Origin: Pseudomonadota bacterium | Lineage (GTDB): Bacteria > Pseudomonadota > Alphaproteobacteria > Rhodospirillales > Magnetospirillaceae | Direction of reading: 5' to 3' | Assembly: GCA_021793155.1 (NCBI GenBank) | Contig: JAJYTF010000009.1 | Span: 1 to 64,000 of the forward strand | Length of the DNA: 64,000 bases | Part shown: one piece after another, positions 37,003 through 45,836 of the stretch | How the letters are laid out: the number at the start of each line of letters is the position of its first letter | Position numbering within the stretch: the stretch's first letter is position 1 | Translations under genes and position numbers: made by a program | The notes under the pieces: model-generated | Databases searched by the model: none | Told to the model about the DNA's origin: nothing | Seen by the model: the letters and a program-made list of their open reading frames with translations, nothing else

Positions 37003-37800
37003 ATGGCGATCACCACTGGACGTCGCACTGTACTACAAACGATCGGGCTGGGAATGGCGGCGAGCGCGTTCGGCTTGACCGCCGGCGAAGCCGGAACTGC
37101 CCAGGCTGCCGTCAGCTCAGACCTCGCGCCGGCGGGCGCAGGCAAACTCAAGATGCTGCTGGAACGACTGCAAAAGGCGCCGCGCCGTCGCGATTTCACC
37201 ACCGTGCCGATGATCCTCACCAGTCCCGACCAGTGGGATCACGAAGCTCTGAACGAGGTCGTGGCCTACAAGGGCGGGCCGAAACAGGTGTGGGATCACA
37301 CCGACATCGCCGGCCCCTGGCTGAACCTCATGCGCAACTCGCTGAATGCGCAGGTCTGGTCGTACAAGCACCCGGATTTCCTCGTCGTGTCGGCGACCCA
37401 CGGCTCCGCCCATCTGGCGCTCTATGACCAGGCGATGTGGGATAAGTACCAGTTCGCCAAGTTGACCAATGACAAATTCAAGAGGAACTCGCTGATCGAG
37501 CTGCCGAAAATGGCTTCGGCAGACCCCGCTAATTTCGAAGATCCTGAAGGGGTGTTCTCGGCCGCCGACAACGCCATTCCGACCCTGATGCGGCGTGGGG
37601 TCGTGTTCATGGCCTGCCACAACGCGATCGCCGAGATGTCCCACAAGCTGATCAAGGCAAATAATAACCCCGACAAGCTGACATTCGAACAACTGACGGC
37701 AGAACTGACAAACCACCTGATTCCCGATGTTATTTTGACTCCCGGCATCGTCGCTACTCTGCCTGTTCTACAGGCTGCCGGCTTTCACTACGCGAAGTAA
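37003..37800 (+). CDS. Tat-exported DsrE-like protein
   Basis: Protein of 265 residues. A twin-arginine signal (TTGRRTVLQTIGLGMAAS, Arg7-Arg8) ends near AQAAV, so it is exported folded to the periplasm. The C-terminal half resembles DsrE/F-type sulfur-carrier folds: 'NAIPTLMRRGVVFMACHNAIAEMSHKL' followed by 'IPDVILTPGIVATLPVLQAAGFHYAK'. It has a single cysteine, Cys205 in MACHN, at the position where DsrE proteins carry persulfide. The fold assignment is from pattern only. It is first in the run binding protein - cytochrome - TsdA, which supports a sulfur role. Confidence 0.75.
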   Translation: MAITTGRRTVLQTIGLGMAASAFGLTAGEAGTAQAAVSSDLAPAGAGKLKMLLERLQKAPRRRDFTTVPMILTSPDQWDHEALNEVVAYKGGPKQVWDHTDIAGPWLNLMRNSLNAQVWSYKHPDFLVVSATHGSAHLALYDQAMWDKYQFAKLTNDKFKRNSLIELPKMASADPANFEDPEGVFSAADNAIPTLMRRGVVFMACHNAIAEMSHKLIKANNNPDKLTFEQLTAELTNHLIPDVILTPGIVATLPVLQAAGFHYAK

Positions 37801-37811
37801 GGAGATATCTG

Positions 37812-38819
37812 ATGCGTTCGGTCCTGCGCCGCGCCCTGCTCGGTTCCATTGCGTGCGCCCTTCTGGCCGCACCTGCCCTGGCGGAGGAGGCCGGCGGCAA
37901 ATCCTATTCCGCCGCCTGCCCACAACCGCATATGGGGGAAAACACCCTGCCGCCGTGGCAAGCCGGCAGCAACAATGACGCGACCGACCGCGGGCTACCC
38001 TTCACCGTTCCGGAAGTGGACGTCCTAGCCGACTTCCATGGCGACCTGACCGATCCCAAGCTCATCCTGTTCTTCGGCGGCAACTACTTCTTCGCCACTG
38101 GCCCACTGGTGGCGGCCTTCGAGAAGGCCCATCCGGAATACAAGGGCCGCATCTTCTGGGAGACCATCCCGCCGGGCCGGCTGATCGAGCAGATCCAGAA
38201 AGGTGGCCGCATCACTGTCGGCAACATGACCTGGACGGCCAAGGCCGACGTCTATTTCGGTGGCCTGAAGAAGGTGAAGGAAAATATTGACGCCGGCATC
38301 CTGACCGGCCAGGCGGTGCCCTACGTCACCAACACGCTTACCATCATGGTGCCGAAGGGCAACCCAGCGCATATCACCAGCTTGGCCGACCTCGGCAAGC
38401 CGGAAGTCCGCCTGGCCATGCCCAACCCGGCCTATGAGGGTATCGGTCGGCAGATCAAGGCCGCGCTGACCAAGGCCGGCGGCGAGGCGCTGACCAATGC
38501 TGTCTACGAGACCAAGGTGAGCGCGGGCAGCACCTATCTGACCCAGATCCACCATCGGCAGACACCCCTGTCGGTTATGCAGGGCTGCGCCGATGCCGGC
38601 GTGACCTGGCAGTCCGAGGCAATGTTCCAGGAGCAGGCGGGTAACCCCATCGAGCATGTGGCCATTCCCGACTCGCAAAACGTGACGGCGATCTATGCCG
38701 GCGCGCAGGTCAAGGGCGCGCCACACCCGAAGGCGGCGAAGGCCTGGCTGGAGTTCATCCGGTCGCCTGAGGCGTTGGCGATTTTCCAGCGCTACGGCTT
38801 CAAGCCCTACGCGGCTTGA
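37812..38819 (+). CDS. Periplasmic substrate-binding protein (ModA-like, type 2 fold), orphan
   Basis: Exported protein of 335 residues with a Sec signal ('LLGSIACALLAAPALAEE'). The body looks like a type 2 periplasmic binding protein of the molybdate/sulfate kind: 'LILFFGGNYFFATGPLVAAFEKAHPEYKGRIFW', 'VPYVTNTLTIMVPKGNPAHITSLADLGKPEVRLAMPNPAYEGIG', and a C-terminal 'HPKAAKAWLEFIRSPEALAIFQRYGFKPY'. No ABC permease or ATPase is nearby, so it is not obviously part of a transporter. It may bind a sulfur oxyanion or act as a partner of the redox enzymes. AAGGAG precedes the start, 11 bases after the DsrE-like gene. Confidence 0.85.
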   Translation: MRSVLRRALLGSIACALLAAPALAEEAGGKSYSAACPQPHMGENTLPPWQAGSNNDATDRGLPFTVPEVDVLADFHGDLTDPKLILFFGGNYFFATGPLVAAFEKAHPEYKGRIFWETIPPGRLIEQIQKGGRITVGNMTWTAKADVYFGGLKKVKENIDAGILTGQAVPYVTNTLTIMVPKGNPAHITSLADLGKPEVRLAMPNPAYEGIGRQIKAALTKAGGEALTNAVYETKVSAGSTYLTQIHHRQTPLSVMQGCADAGVTWQSEAMFQEQAGNPIEHVAIPDSQNVTAIYAGAQVKGAPHPKAAKAWLEFIRSPEALAIFQRYGFKPYAA

Positions 38820-38859
38820 GGCGTCCGGACAATTACCTGAATCCAAAGGACTATCGCCG

Positions 38860-40128
38860 ATGGCCAAACTGCACTGGTTCTGTGCCGGTCTCATTCTCGC
38901 CGCGACGACGGCGCGAGCCGCCGAGGCTCCCGCCGATGCGGTCGAGCGCGGGGCCTATCTGGCACGGGCGGGCGACTGCATTGCCTGCCACACGGCTCCC
39001 GGGGGCGCCGAGTTCGCCGGCGGACTGCCGCTGGATACGCCCGTCGGGCGGATCTACTCCACCAACATCACGCCCGACCGGGCAACCGGCATCGGCAGCT
39101 ATAGCCTCGAGGACTTCACCCGTGCCGTGCGGCAGGGCGTTGCCAAGGATGGCCATCGCCTTTATCCGGCCATGCCGTTTCCCTCCTACACCAAGGTGAG
39201 CGACGCGGACATCCAGGCGCTGTACGCCTATTTCCAGCACGGCGTCACTCCGGTGAAACAGGCCAACCGTCCCAGCGCCATACCGGCGCCGCTCAACTTG
39301 CGATTTCCGCTGGCCATCTGGGACGTGATGTTCCTGCACGAGGGGGCATTTCGGCCGGATCCGGCCCATGACGCGCGGTGGAACCGCGGTGCCTATCTGG
39401 TCGAAGGACTGGGTCACTGCGGGGCTTGCCACACGCCACGAGCCCTGAGCCTGCAGGAGAAGGCGCTGAGCGACGGCGACGGCTCGATCTTCCTGTCCGG
39501 CAACAAGTTTGACGGCTGGTTCGCCAAGAGCCTGCGCGGCGGCGACCAGGATGGCCTAGCCGGATGGAGCGAGGGCGAACTTGTCACGTTCCTGAAGACC
39601 GGCACCACCGACCGAACGGCTGCCTTCGCCAACATGGCGGAAGTGGTACAGCACAGCACCCAATATCTCAGTGACGATGACCTGGGTGCCATTGCCCATT
39701 ACCTGAAGTCGTTGCCGGCTCATCAGGGGGGATCCTCGGCTGCCGCCGGGACCCGCCAGGCCGCGGCCACGGCCGAGGATCATCCGGGCAGGGGCAGCGC
39801 CAACTACAACCAGTTCTGCGTAACCTGCCATCGCCCCGACGGCGGCGGTGCGCCCCACATCTTCCCGGCCCTGGCCGGCAACGATGTGGTGGAGACGGCC
39901 GACCCGACATCGCTGATCCACATCGTGCTCAGCGGTGGACGGATCGCCCATACCTCGGCCCATCCAATGCCGTTCGCCATGCCTGGGTTTGCCAGGATGG
40001 ACAACCGCGATGTGGCCGAGGTGGTGACCTTCATCCGCACCACCTGGGGCAACAATGCCGCTCCCGTCAGCGCCGACCAGGTAGCGAAGGTCCGCGCCAA
40101 CCTCACTCAGGCGGAGGTGAAGCCGTGA
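38860..40128 (+). CDS. Triheme cytochrome c (alcohol-dehydrogenase-cytochrome-subunit type)
   Basis: Periplasmic electron carrier of 422 residues with a signal peptide ('LHWFCAGLILAATTARA'). There are three heme-binding motifs: CIACH (40-44), CGACH (187-191) and CVTCH (320-324). The first two domains match the cytochrome subunits of membrane alcohol/aldehyde dehydrogenases ('GAYLARAGDCIACHTAPGG', 'YSTNITPDRATGIG', 'GAYLVEGLGHCGACHTPR'). No dehydrogenase flavin or PQQ subunit is adjacent. Its stop overlaps the start of TsdA, so it is a likely electron acceptor for that enzyme, replacing the TsdB cytochrome of other bacteria. That is inference. Confidence 0.9.
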   Translation: MAKLHWFCAGLILAATTARAAEAPADAVERGAYLARAGDCIACHTAPGGAEFAGGLPLDTPVGRIYSTNITPDRATGIGSYSLEDFTRAVRQGVAKDGHRLYPAMPFPSYTKVSDADIQALYAYFQHGVTPVKQANRPSAIPAPLNLRFPLAIWDVMFLHEGAFRPDPAHDARWNRGAYLVEGLGHCGACHTPRALSLQEKALSDGDGSIFLSGNKFDGWFAKSLRGGDQDGLAGWSEGELVTFLKTGTTDRTAAFANMAEVVQHSTQYLSDDDLGAIAHYLKSLPAHQGGSSAAAGTRQAAATAEDHPGRGSANYNQFCVTCHRPDGGGAPHIFPALAGNDVVETADPTSLIHIVLSGGRIAHTSAHPMPFAMPGFARMDNRDVAEVVTFIRTTWGNNAAPVSADQVAKVRANLTQAEVKP

Positions 40129-41027
40129 CCTCCGAACAGCTGAAGATGAAGAAGATGCGTATCATGCGCCACACCCTGATGGCCGGCCTCGTGATCATGG
40201 GCCTGGTGCCGCCGGCCCTGGCCCAGACCCCGACTCAGGAGACCCCGCCAGCGGCACCGGTCAAGTTCCTGGTGCCGCGTCTGGCCGACATTCCTGATGA
40301 CGCGAACGGTAAACAGATCCTCTATGGCCGTCGCTTGGTCATGGAAACCGCGCGGTTGCTGCCGAGTAACGTCGGTGACGTCCTGAACTGCACCAGTTGC
40401 CATTTGGGCGGCGGAACGGTGGCTGGAGCTTCGCCCTTCATAGGCCAGTCATCAGCCAGCTATCCCCGCGACAATCCCCGGGCGGGCCACAAGGTCACCT
40501 TGGAGGATCGGATCAACGGCTGCTTCCAGCGGTCGATGAATGGCAAGCCGCTGGCCAATGATTCGGCGGAGATGAAGGCCATGGTGGCCTATTTCAACTG
40601 GCTTTCGGCGGACGTCCCACCGCACGCCAAGGTCGAGGGCGCGGGCATCGGCAAGATAGACAAGACCCTGGTACCCGACGCGGCTCACGGCAAAGAGCTT
40701 TATGGCACCAAATGTGCCGTTTGCCACGGCACCGACGGCCAGGGTCTCAAGAACGCGAAGGGCGAGTTTGTCTTTCCACCATTGTGGGGCGACCGGTCGT
40801 TCAATGTCGGCGCCGGCATGGCGAGAACTTATACCGCCGCCGCCTTCATCAAGCGCAACATGCCGATCGGCTATGGCCTGAACGGCCCGCTGGGCCAGGG
40901 CGGCGCGCTCACCGAGCAGGAAGCGGTGGACGTGGCGGAATATTTCAGCCACCAGCCGCGCCCCGATTTTCCCGCCAAGGTCAACGACTGGCCAAATGGA
41001 GGCAAGCCGAAAGACGCGCGGTACTAG
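40125..41027 (+). CDS. tsdA: TsdA-type diheme thiosulfate dehydrogenase
   Basis: Periplasmic enzyme that joins two thiosulfates into tetrathionate, or does the reverse. It has 300 residues, with a signal peptide ending near PPALAQ. Heme sites are CTSCH (89-93) and CAVCH (197-201). 'LEDRINGCFQRSMNGKPL' carries Cys133, matching the cysteine that serves as an unusual axial heme ligand in TsdA. 'FPPLWGDRSFNVGAGMARTYTAAAFIKRNMPIGYG' and the final 'NDWPNGGKPKDARY' are strongly typical. GTG 40125 has GGAGG seven bases upstream and overlaps the cytochrome stop codon. Confidence 0.93.
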   Translation: MTSEQLKMKKMRIMRHTLMAGLVIMGLVPPALAQTPTQETPPAAPVKFLVPRLADIPDDANGKQILYGRRLVMETARLLPSNVGDVLNCTSCHLGGGTVAGASPFIGQSSASYPRDNPRAGHKVTLEDRINGCFQRSMNGKPLANDSAEMKAMVAYFNWLSADVPPHAKVEGAGIGKIDKTLVPDAAHGKELYGTKCAVCHGTDGQGLKNAKGEFVFPPLWGDRSFNVGAGMARTYTAAAFIKRNMPIGYGLNGPLGQGGALTEQEAVDVAEYFSHQPRPDFPAKVNDWPNGGKPKDARY

Positions 41028-41156
41028 GTTCGCGCGAACCGGTTCAGCGGCGGCTTTTTCCCAGGCAGGCCGCCGCTTCCGGTTGAATTTCCTCGCTTGC
41101 ACTCTGTAAAAAGAGCGGCCATCATCGGTGTCCCCTGAAAGATGGTGGGGGCCGAA

Positions 41157-42281
41157 ATGGAATCCGTAGGGGACATTGCGCGGGCTGCGGCGGCCAAGTC
41201 GCTGGTCTGCGTCGTTGATGCCAACTCCAGGTTTCGGGCCGACGTCAGGGAGGCCTTGACCTCGTACTACGAGGTGCTGGAGTTATGGGAACAAGGCCCC
41301 GCACTCGAGACCATTTCCACTGCGCCGCCGGCCGCTATCATCCTTGACGAGAACGTCGTTCCCAATGGTGGTCTGGCGCTGCTGCGCGAGATCGGCTGCG
41401 TGCCTGAACTCCGCAGGGTTCCACTCATCTGTACCGCGCCCAGCGAGCGCAGCACTTTTCTGGCCGACGCCAAGGGATTGGGTGTCCGCACCACCTTGGT
41501 CAAGCCGTTCCGGCGGAATACACTCCTTCAGGCCCTGTCTCGGGAAATCAACGAGAAAGTCGAACGGTCCTGGCTGAAGATCGAGCCGGTGCAGCAAGCC
41601 GCATTACGGCAGACCACACGCGTGTTCAATGAAATCGCCGACCTGATCAGTGAAGGCCAGCCCCTTAAATACGATACCGTCAGCGCCGCCTGCGAGCCGT
41701 TGATAGAGGCGGTTCTGTCCGGCAACTTCCAGGACATGTTGAATGGGGTGCGCAACCACGACAACTATACCTATGTGCACTCGTTCCGAGTGGCGACCTT
41801 CCTTTCGGCATTCGGCCACGCCCTTGGGATCGGCCGCAGCGACCTGTTGACCCTGGCCACCGGCGGGTTGATTCACGATGTCGGCAAGATGTCGGTGCCT
41901 TGGGAAATCCTCAATCAACCGACTCGTCTGAGCGACAAGCAGATGGCCATCATGCGCAGCCATGTCACCCATACCAAGGAATTCCTACGCAACAGTCCGG
42001 GAATTCCCAAGGCGGCTATCACGATCGCCGAACAGCATCACGAAAAACTCGACGGCAGCGGCTACCCCCGGGGCCTTAAGGCGGCCGAGCTGAACGAACT
42101 GGCCCGTATGGCGACGATCATCGACATTTTCGGCGCCATGACCGATCGCCGGGTCTACAGGGATGCCATGGCACCCGAGCAAGCCTTCCACGTGATGACG
42201 CAGATGGACAAGGAGCTGGACCAACATCTGCTCGCCATATTCCGCGGCCTGTTGCTCGATACGGCAAAGCGGCTGAATTGA
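41157..42281 (+). CDS. Response regulator with HD-GYP phosphodiesterase domain
   Basis: Signalling protein of about 374 residues. The N-terminal receiver domain keeps an Asp in 'AIILDENV' and Lys in 'TTLVKPFRRN', but the usual acidic pair is reduced to VDAN. The C-terminal HD-GYP domain has 'GGLIHDVGKMSVPWEIL' near residue 240 and 'AEQHHEKLDGSGYPRGLK' near residue 300, so cyclic-di-GMP hydrolysis is likely. Starts at 41142 or 41157; the latter has a GGGGG-type ribosome site. It is separated from tsdA by 129 bases, and the cognate kinase is unknown. Confidence 0.93.
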   Translation: MESVGDIARAAAAKSLVCVVDANSRFRADVREALTSYYEVLELWEQGPALETISTAPPAAIILDENVVPNGGLALLREIGCVPELRRVPLICTAPSERSTFLADAKGLGVRTTLVKPFRRNTLLQALSREINEKVERSWLKIEPVQQAALRQTTRVFNEIADLISEGQPLKYDTVSAACEPLIEAVLSGNFQDMLNGVRNHDNYTYVHSFRVATFLSAFGHALGIGRSDLLTLATGGLIHDVGKMSVPWEILNQPTRLSDKQMAIMRSHVTHTKEFLRNSPGIPKAAITIAEQHHEKLDGSGYPRGLKAAELNELARMATIIDIFGAMTDRRVYRDAMAPEQAFHVMTQMDKELDQHLLAIFRGLLLDTAKRLN

Positions 42282-42357
42282 AGCGCTTTCCGCTTTGCTC
42301 CGAACGCTCGGATACGATGCCAACAGCCTCTGGCTGCGGCAGGCTCAAACGCTGCAG

Positions 42358-43884
42358 TCATTGCCCCCGTGTGGCCGGCCCTGCTCTCCGATAGCTCAAC
42401 GCTTCCGCCACATGCAGCCGGCGCACCTGTTTTTCGCCGGCCAAGTCGGCCAGAGTGCGGGCCACCTTCAGGACGCGGTGGTAACCGCGGGCCGACAAAC
42501 GCAGCCGTTCCGCCGCCTCGGTCAGCAGGTGCCGGCCATCGGCATCGGGGGCCGCAACCTCCTCCAACAGCTCGCCGTCGGCTTCTGAATTGCAGCGGAC
42601 GGGTCCGCCTGGAACCAGCCGGGAATAGCGCTTTGCCTGCACCGCCCGCGCGGTGGCGACGCGCGCCGCCACATCGGCCGTACCCTCGGCTGGCGGCGGC
42701 AGCGACAGGTCGGCTGGATTCACCGCAGGAACATTTACATGCAGGTCGATGCGGTCGAGCAGCGGGCCTGACAGGCGCGCCTGGTAGTCCTCGGCGCATT
42801 TTGGCGCCCGTGAACAGCCCAGCACCACGTCGCCCAAATGCCCGCATTTGCACGGGTTCATCGCCGCCACCAGCTGGATGCGTGCCGGGTAGGTCACATG
42901 GGCATTGGCCCGAGCGATGGTGGTCACCCCGCTTTCGAGCGGCTGGCGCAGGGCTTCCAGGGCGCTGCGCTGGAATTCGGGCAATTCATCGAGGAACAGC
43001 ACGCCGTGATGGGCCAACGAAAGTTCTCCCGGCCGGGCACGCGGGCCGCCGCCGACCAACGCGGCGGCCGAGGCGGTATGATGGGGTGCGCGATAGGGGC
43101 GCCGACGCAGCAGTCGCCCCTTGTCGAGGGTTCCCGCAAGACTGTGGATCATCGTCGCTTCCAGCGCCTCTGCCGGCTCCAGCGGCGGGAGCAGTCCGGC
43201 CAATCGCGCTGCCAGCATCGACTTGCCGGCACCGGGCGGGCCGGCCAAAAGCAGATTGTGCTTTCCGGCCGCCGCCACCTCAAGGGCGCGTTTTGCTGTC
43301 TCTTGCCCTTTGATGTCCCTGAGGTCGGGAAGCGATGCCTCGTTCTCGGCTATCTGCGGGCTGGGTGTTCCCAGCAACTGGTTGCCTTTGAAATGGTTGA
43401 TCAGGGCCAAGAGCGAGGCGGGGGCAAGGACGGCACTGCCGGCCCAGGCGGCCTCGCCGCCCTGCGGGGCCGGGCAGATCAGGCCGCGACCTTCGCTGGC
43501 GGCGGCGATGGCGGCCGGCAGCACGCCGGTCACCGGGGCAAGGGTGCCATCCAGCCCCAGTTCCCCTAGCGCCGCGTACGGCGCCACCGCATCAACCGGC
43601 AAGATGCCCATGCCGACCAGCAGGGCCATGGCGATGGGCAGGTCGAAATGGCTGCCTTCCTTCTGCAGGGCGGCCGGCGCCAGGTTGACGGTAATGCGCT
43701 TGGGCGGCAAGGCCAATCCCAGGCCAGACAAGGCCGCGCGGACCCGTTCGCGGCTTTCCCCGACCGCCTTGTCGGGCAGCCCGACCACGGTGAAAGCGGG
43801 CAGGCCGGTGGCCATCTGCGCCTGCACGTCGACGGGCAGGACCTCGATCCCCTGGAAGGCGACGGTGTGGATATGGGCGGTCAC
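42358..43884 (-). CDS. comM: YifB/ComM-type Mg-chelatase-like AAA+ ATPase
   Basis: Cytoplasmic AAA+ protein of 508 residues. In Vibrio, ComM is a hexameric helicase aiding branch migration in transformation. GTG 43884 ('VTAHIHTVAFQGIEVLPVDVQ') was chosen by family match, with GGAG ten bases upstream. The order is an N-terminal Lon-like domain ('GLPAFTVVGLPDKAVGESRERVRAAL'), then the AAA+ core with Walker A 'LLLAGPPGAGKSMLAARL' and Walker B 'GVLFLDELPEF', then a zinc-type cysteine set ('NPCKCGHLGD', 'CSRAPKCAEDY') and a C-terminal helical domain. It converges on the HD-GYP gene. Confidence 0.95.
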   Translation of the reverse strand: MTAHIHTVAFQGIEVLPVDVQAQMATGLPAFTVVGLPDKAVGESRERVRAALSGLGLALPPKRITVNLAPAALQKEGSHFDLPIAMALLVGMGILPVDAVAPYAALGELGLDGTLAPVTGVLPAAIAAASEGRGLICPAPQGGEAAWAGSAVLAPASLLALINHFKGNQLLGTPSPQIAENEASLPDLRDIKGQETAKRALEVAAAGKHNLLLAGPPGAGKSMLAARLAGLLPPLEPAEALEATMIHSLAGTLDKGRLLRRRPYRAPHHTASAAALVGGGPRARPGELSLAHHGVLFLDELPEFQRSALEALRQPLESGVTTIARANAHVTYPARIQLVAAMNPCKCGHLGDVVLGCSRAPKCAEDYQARLSGPLLDRIDLHVNVPAVNPADLSLPPPAEGTADVAARVATARAVQAKRYSRLVPGGPVRCNSEADGELLEEVAAPDADGRHLLTEAAERLRLSARGYHRVLKVARTLADLAGEKQVRRLHVAEALSYRRAGPATRGQ

Positions 43885-44231
43885 GCCGTGTCTCCAAAAC
43901 GGAAATATTGAGAGACTATAGCCGCACCATCGGCTAGTGCCAAGGGTGCGTCGGCATGTGGCGGCCTCGATACCGCCGCAAGACCCAAATCGGCTCGATG
44001 CCGACAAGGACCCCAGTTTGGCCGGGAGGCTGATGATCATCGACTAATCCCAACAAACATACATTGCAACAAATTGTTGTTACGGGCAAACTCGCGCGAT
44101 TATGAAAAAGAATGTCCACAGTATTGATATAGCAAACATCGCGTGTTCACATCGCCTCTCGCTATCTAGCCTAGGTCATGGTACCGGCCTGCCTACGCGT
44201 TCCCGGACGCCCTTTTCAAGGGGAACAGACA
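43885..44231. other. Intergenic region between divergent comM and the GGT-like pseudogene
   Basis: No gene is supported in these 347 bases. The middle and right part (about 44040-44165) is AT-richer and may hold the old promoter of the pseudogene. A short palindromic CAACAAATTGTTG lies near 44070. A ribosome site (AAGGGGA) lies just before 44232. Confidence 0.5.
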
Positions 44232-44930
44232 ATGAGGCGTTTCACTTCGGAGACGTCGCTAACCGGCGCTCTTGTTCTTGTCTTTGGGCCTGCGCAGACC
44301 GCCGACATCAAGGGAAAATACTGCGATACACCATCGCGGTGCCTGGACCCGATGGCGACCAATGCCATGGTCACCACGTCCGATTACCTGGCGACGCAGG
44401 CCGGCCAGAAGGCGACGATCGCGTTCTACACGTCAAAGGGTCTGCCGAAGATTCCGTCGCGCGGCTACCTGGCCGCCAACACCGTTCCTGGTGTCATCTC
44501 GGGCTGGGATGCCGCCTACCAGTACGCGAAAACCAGCATTGGGGTTGGAGTCGCCTGCTGAATTCGGCTGTCCGCTATGCCGATAACGGCTTCGCCGTCA
44601 CTCCCAGCCTCGCCTATTGGGAACAGGTGAATCTCAATCCCGCGGATCAGCAATTTCGCAATCTGCAGCGCTTCGATGGCTTCCGCCGGACCTTCCTGAA
44701 GGCCGACGGCACCGGTTATGGGCTTGGGGAAATTCTGAAACAGCCTGAGTTGGCGACCACCTTGCGCCTGATCGCCAAGGACGGTGCCAAGGCTGGCCCA
44801 CGGTGGCGTCCTGACCGCGGCCGATTTCGCCAGGCACAAGGCGAACTGGGTAGCCCCCATTTATGTCCAATATCGCGGCCGCACCGCGTACAATTTCCCG
44901 CCGAATACCCAGGGCATGGCGTCCCTGAAA

Positions 44931-44957
44931 ATCCTCAACATCCTCAACATCCTCAAC
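44931..44957 (+). repeat. Three tandem copies of a 9-bp unit in the pseudogene
   Basis: ATCCTCAAC occurs three times in a row and reads ILN-ILN-ILN in the surviving frame. Intact relatives are not expected to have this run, so it looks like replication slippage after the gene lost selection. Confidence 0.8.
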
Positions 44958-45453
44958 AATTTCGATGTGAAGTCGTTGGGTGAAAGTTCGGCTGACTGCT
45001 ACCACCTGATGGTCGAAGCGCCGAAACAGGCCTTTGCCGACCGCGATCGTTACCTGTCGGACCTGAGTTCGTCCAGATTCCAATCGAGTTCCTGCTGTCC
45101 CCTGCCCACGGCGCCGATCAGGCGGCGCGAATCGACATGAAAGTTGCCGCTCAGGAGCTCAAACCGCTCGATCCCAAGGGCGACACAGTGTGGTTCGGCG
45201 TGGTCGACAAAGACGGCAACGCGGTTTCGGTGATCCAAAGCATCTACCACGACTTCGGATCGGGCATCGTTGCCGGCGATACCGGCGTGCTGCTGCAGAA
45301 CCGTAGCAGTTTCTTCTCGCTCGATCCCAACCACATCAATCACCGGGAACCCGGCAAGCGCACCTTCCACACCTTCAATCCGGCCATGCTGATGAAGGAC
45401 TGCCGCCCCTTCCTGGTTTACAGCACCATGGGCGGGGAAGGGGAACCGCAGAC

Positions 45454-45576
45454 CTAGTGGTCCGCCCCAGACGCTTGGTCCCCAAGCGCCTGGATCAGGC
45501 GGCCCACCAACCAATTGAATTGTGGTGAAAATCCGACGGCTGGTGGCGGTACCATCCGTCGGATTTTCACCACTAG
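45454..45576 (-). repeat. 123-bp MITE-like repeat, copy 2, inserted in the pseudogene
   Basis: This is the same element as 24614-24736 in opposite orientation, identical in length, with CTAGTGGT and ACCACTAG ends. The long stem is conserved (pairing perfect over about 16 bp) even though its bases differ from copy 1 at two stem positions, each compensated on the other arm. Joining the flanks at the shared TAG puts the two pseudogene halves back in one frame, with TAG where relatives commonly have a glutamine. That fits insertion by duplication of a short target. Confidence 0.85.
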
Positions 45577-45836
45577 GCCAGCATGGTTACCCGCATAGTT
45601 GATTTCGGCATGTCCCCGCAGAACGCCATCACCGCCCCGTGTTGGTTGCACGGCCGAACCTGGGGCGCTGCCGCCTACGGCCTGAGACTGGAGGGCCGCG
45701 TTCCCGCCAACGTGGTCGAGGAACTGCGGCACCGCGGCCATCCGGTGACGGTGGTCGACGATTTCACCGACACCTGGGCCATGCGGGCGCACCCGGTAAG
45801 CGGCGTGCTGCAAGGCGCCACCGATCCCCGCGGCGA

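Noticed and set aside
30866-41159. Shared string ATGGTGGGGGCC before the pseudokinase and HD-GYP starts, as a possible common regulatory motif
   Set aside because: It is short, lies at the ribosome site, and the flanks do not match. It is best explained as similar Shine-Dalgarno context.
43928-43940. Third copy of the 123-bp repeat near comM, from a CTAGTG match
   Set aside because: Only six bases match the element end and the following sequence differs.
44931-44957. Possible start of a CRISPR-like or VNTR array
   Set aside because: There are only three 9-bp units with no spacers, inside a pseudogene.
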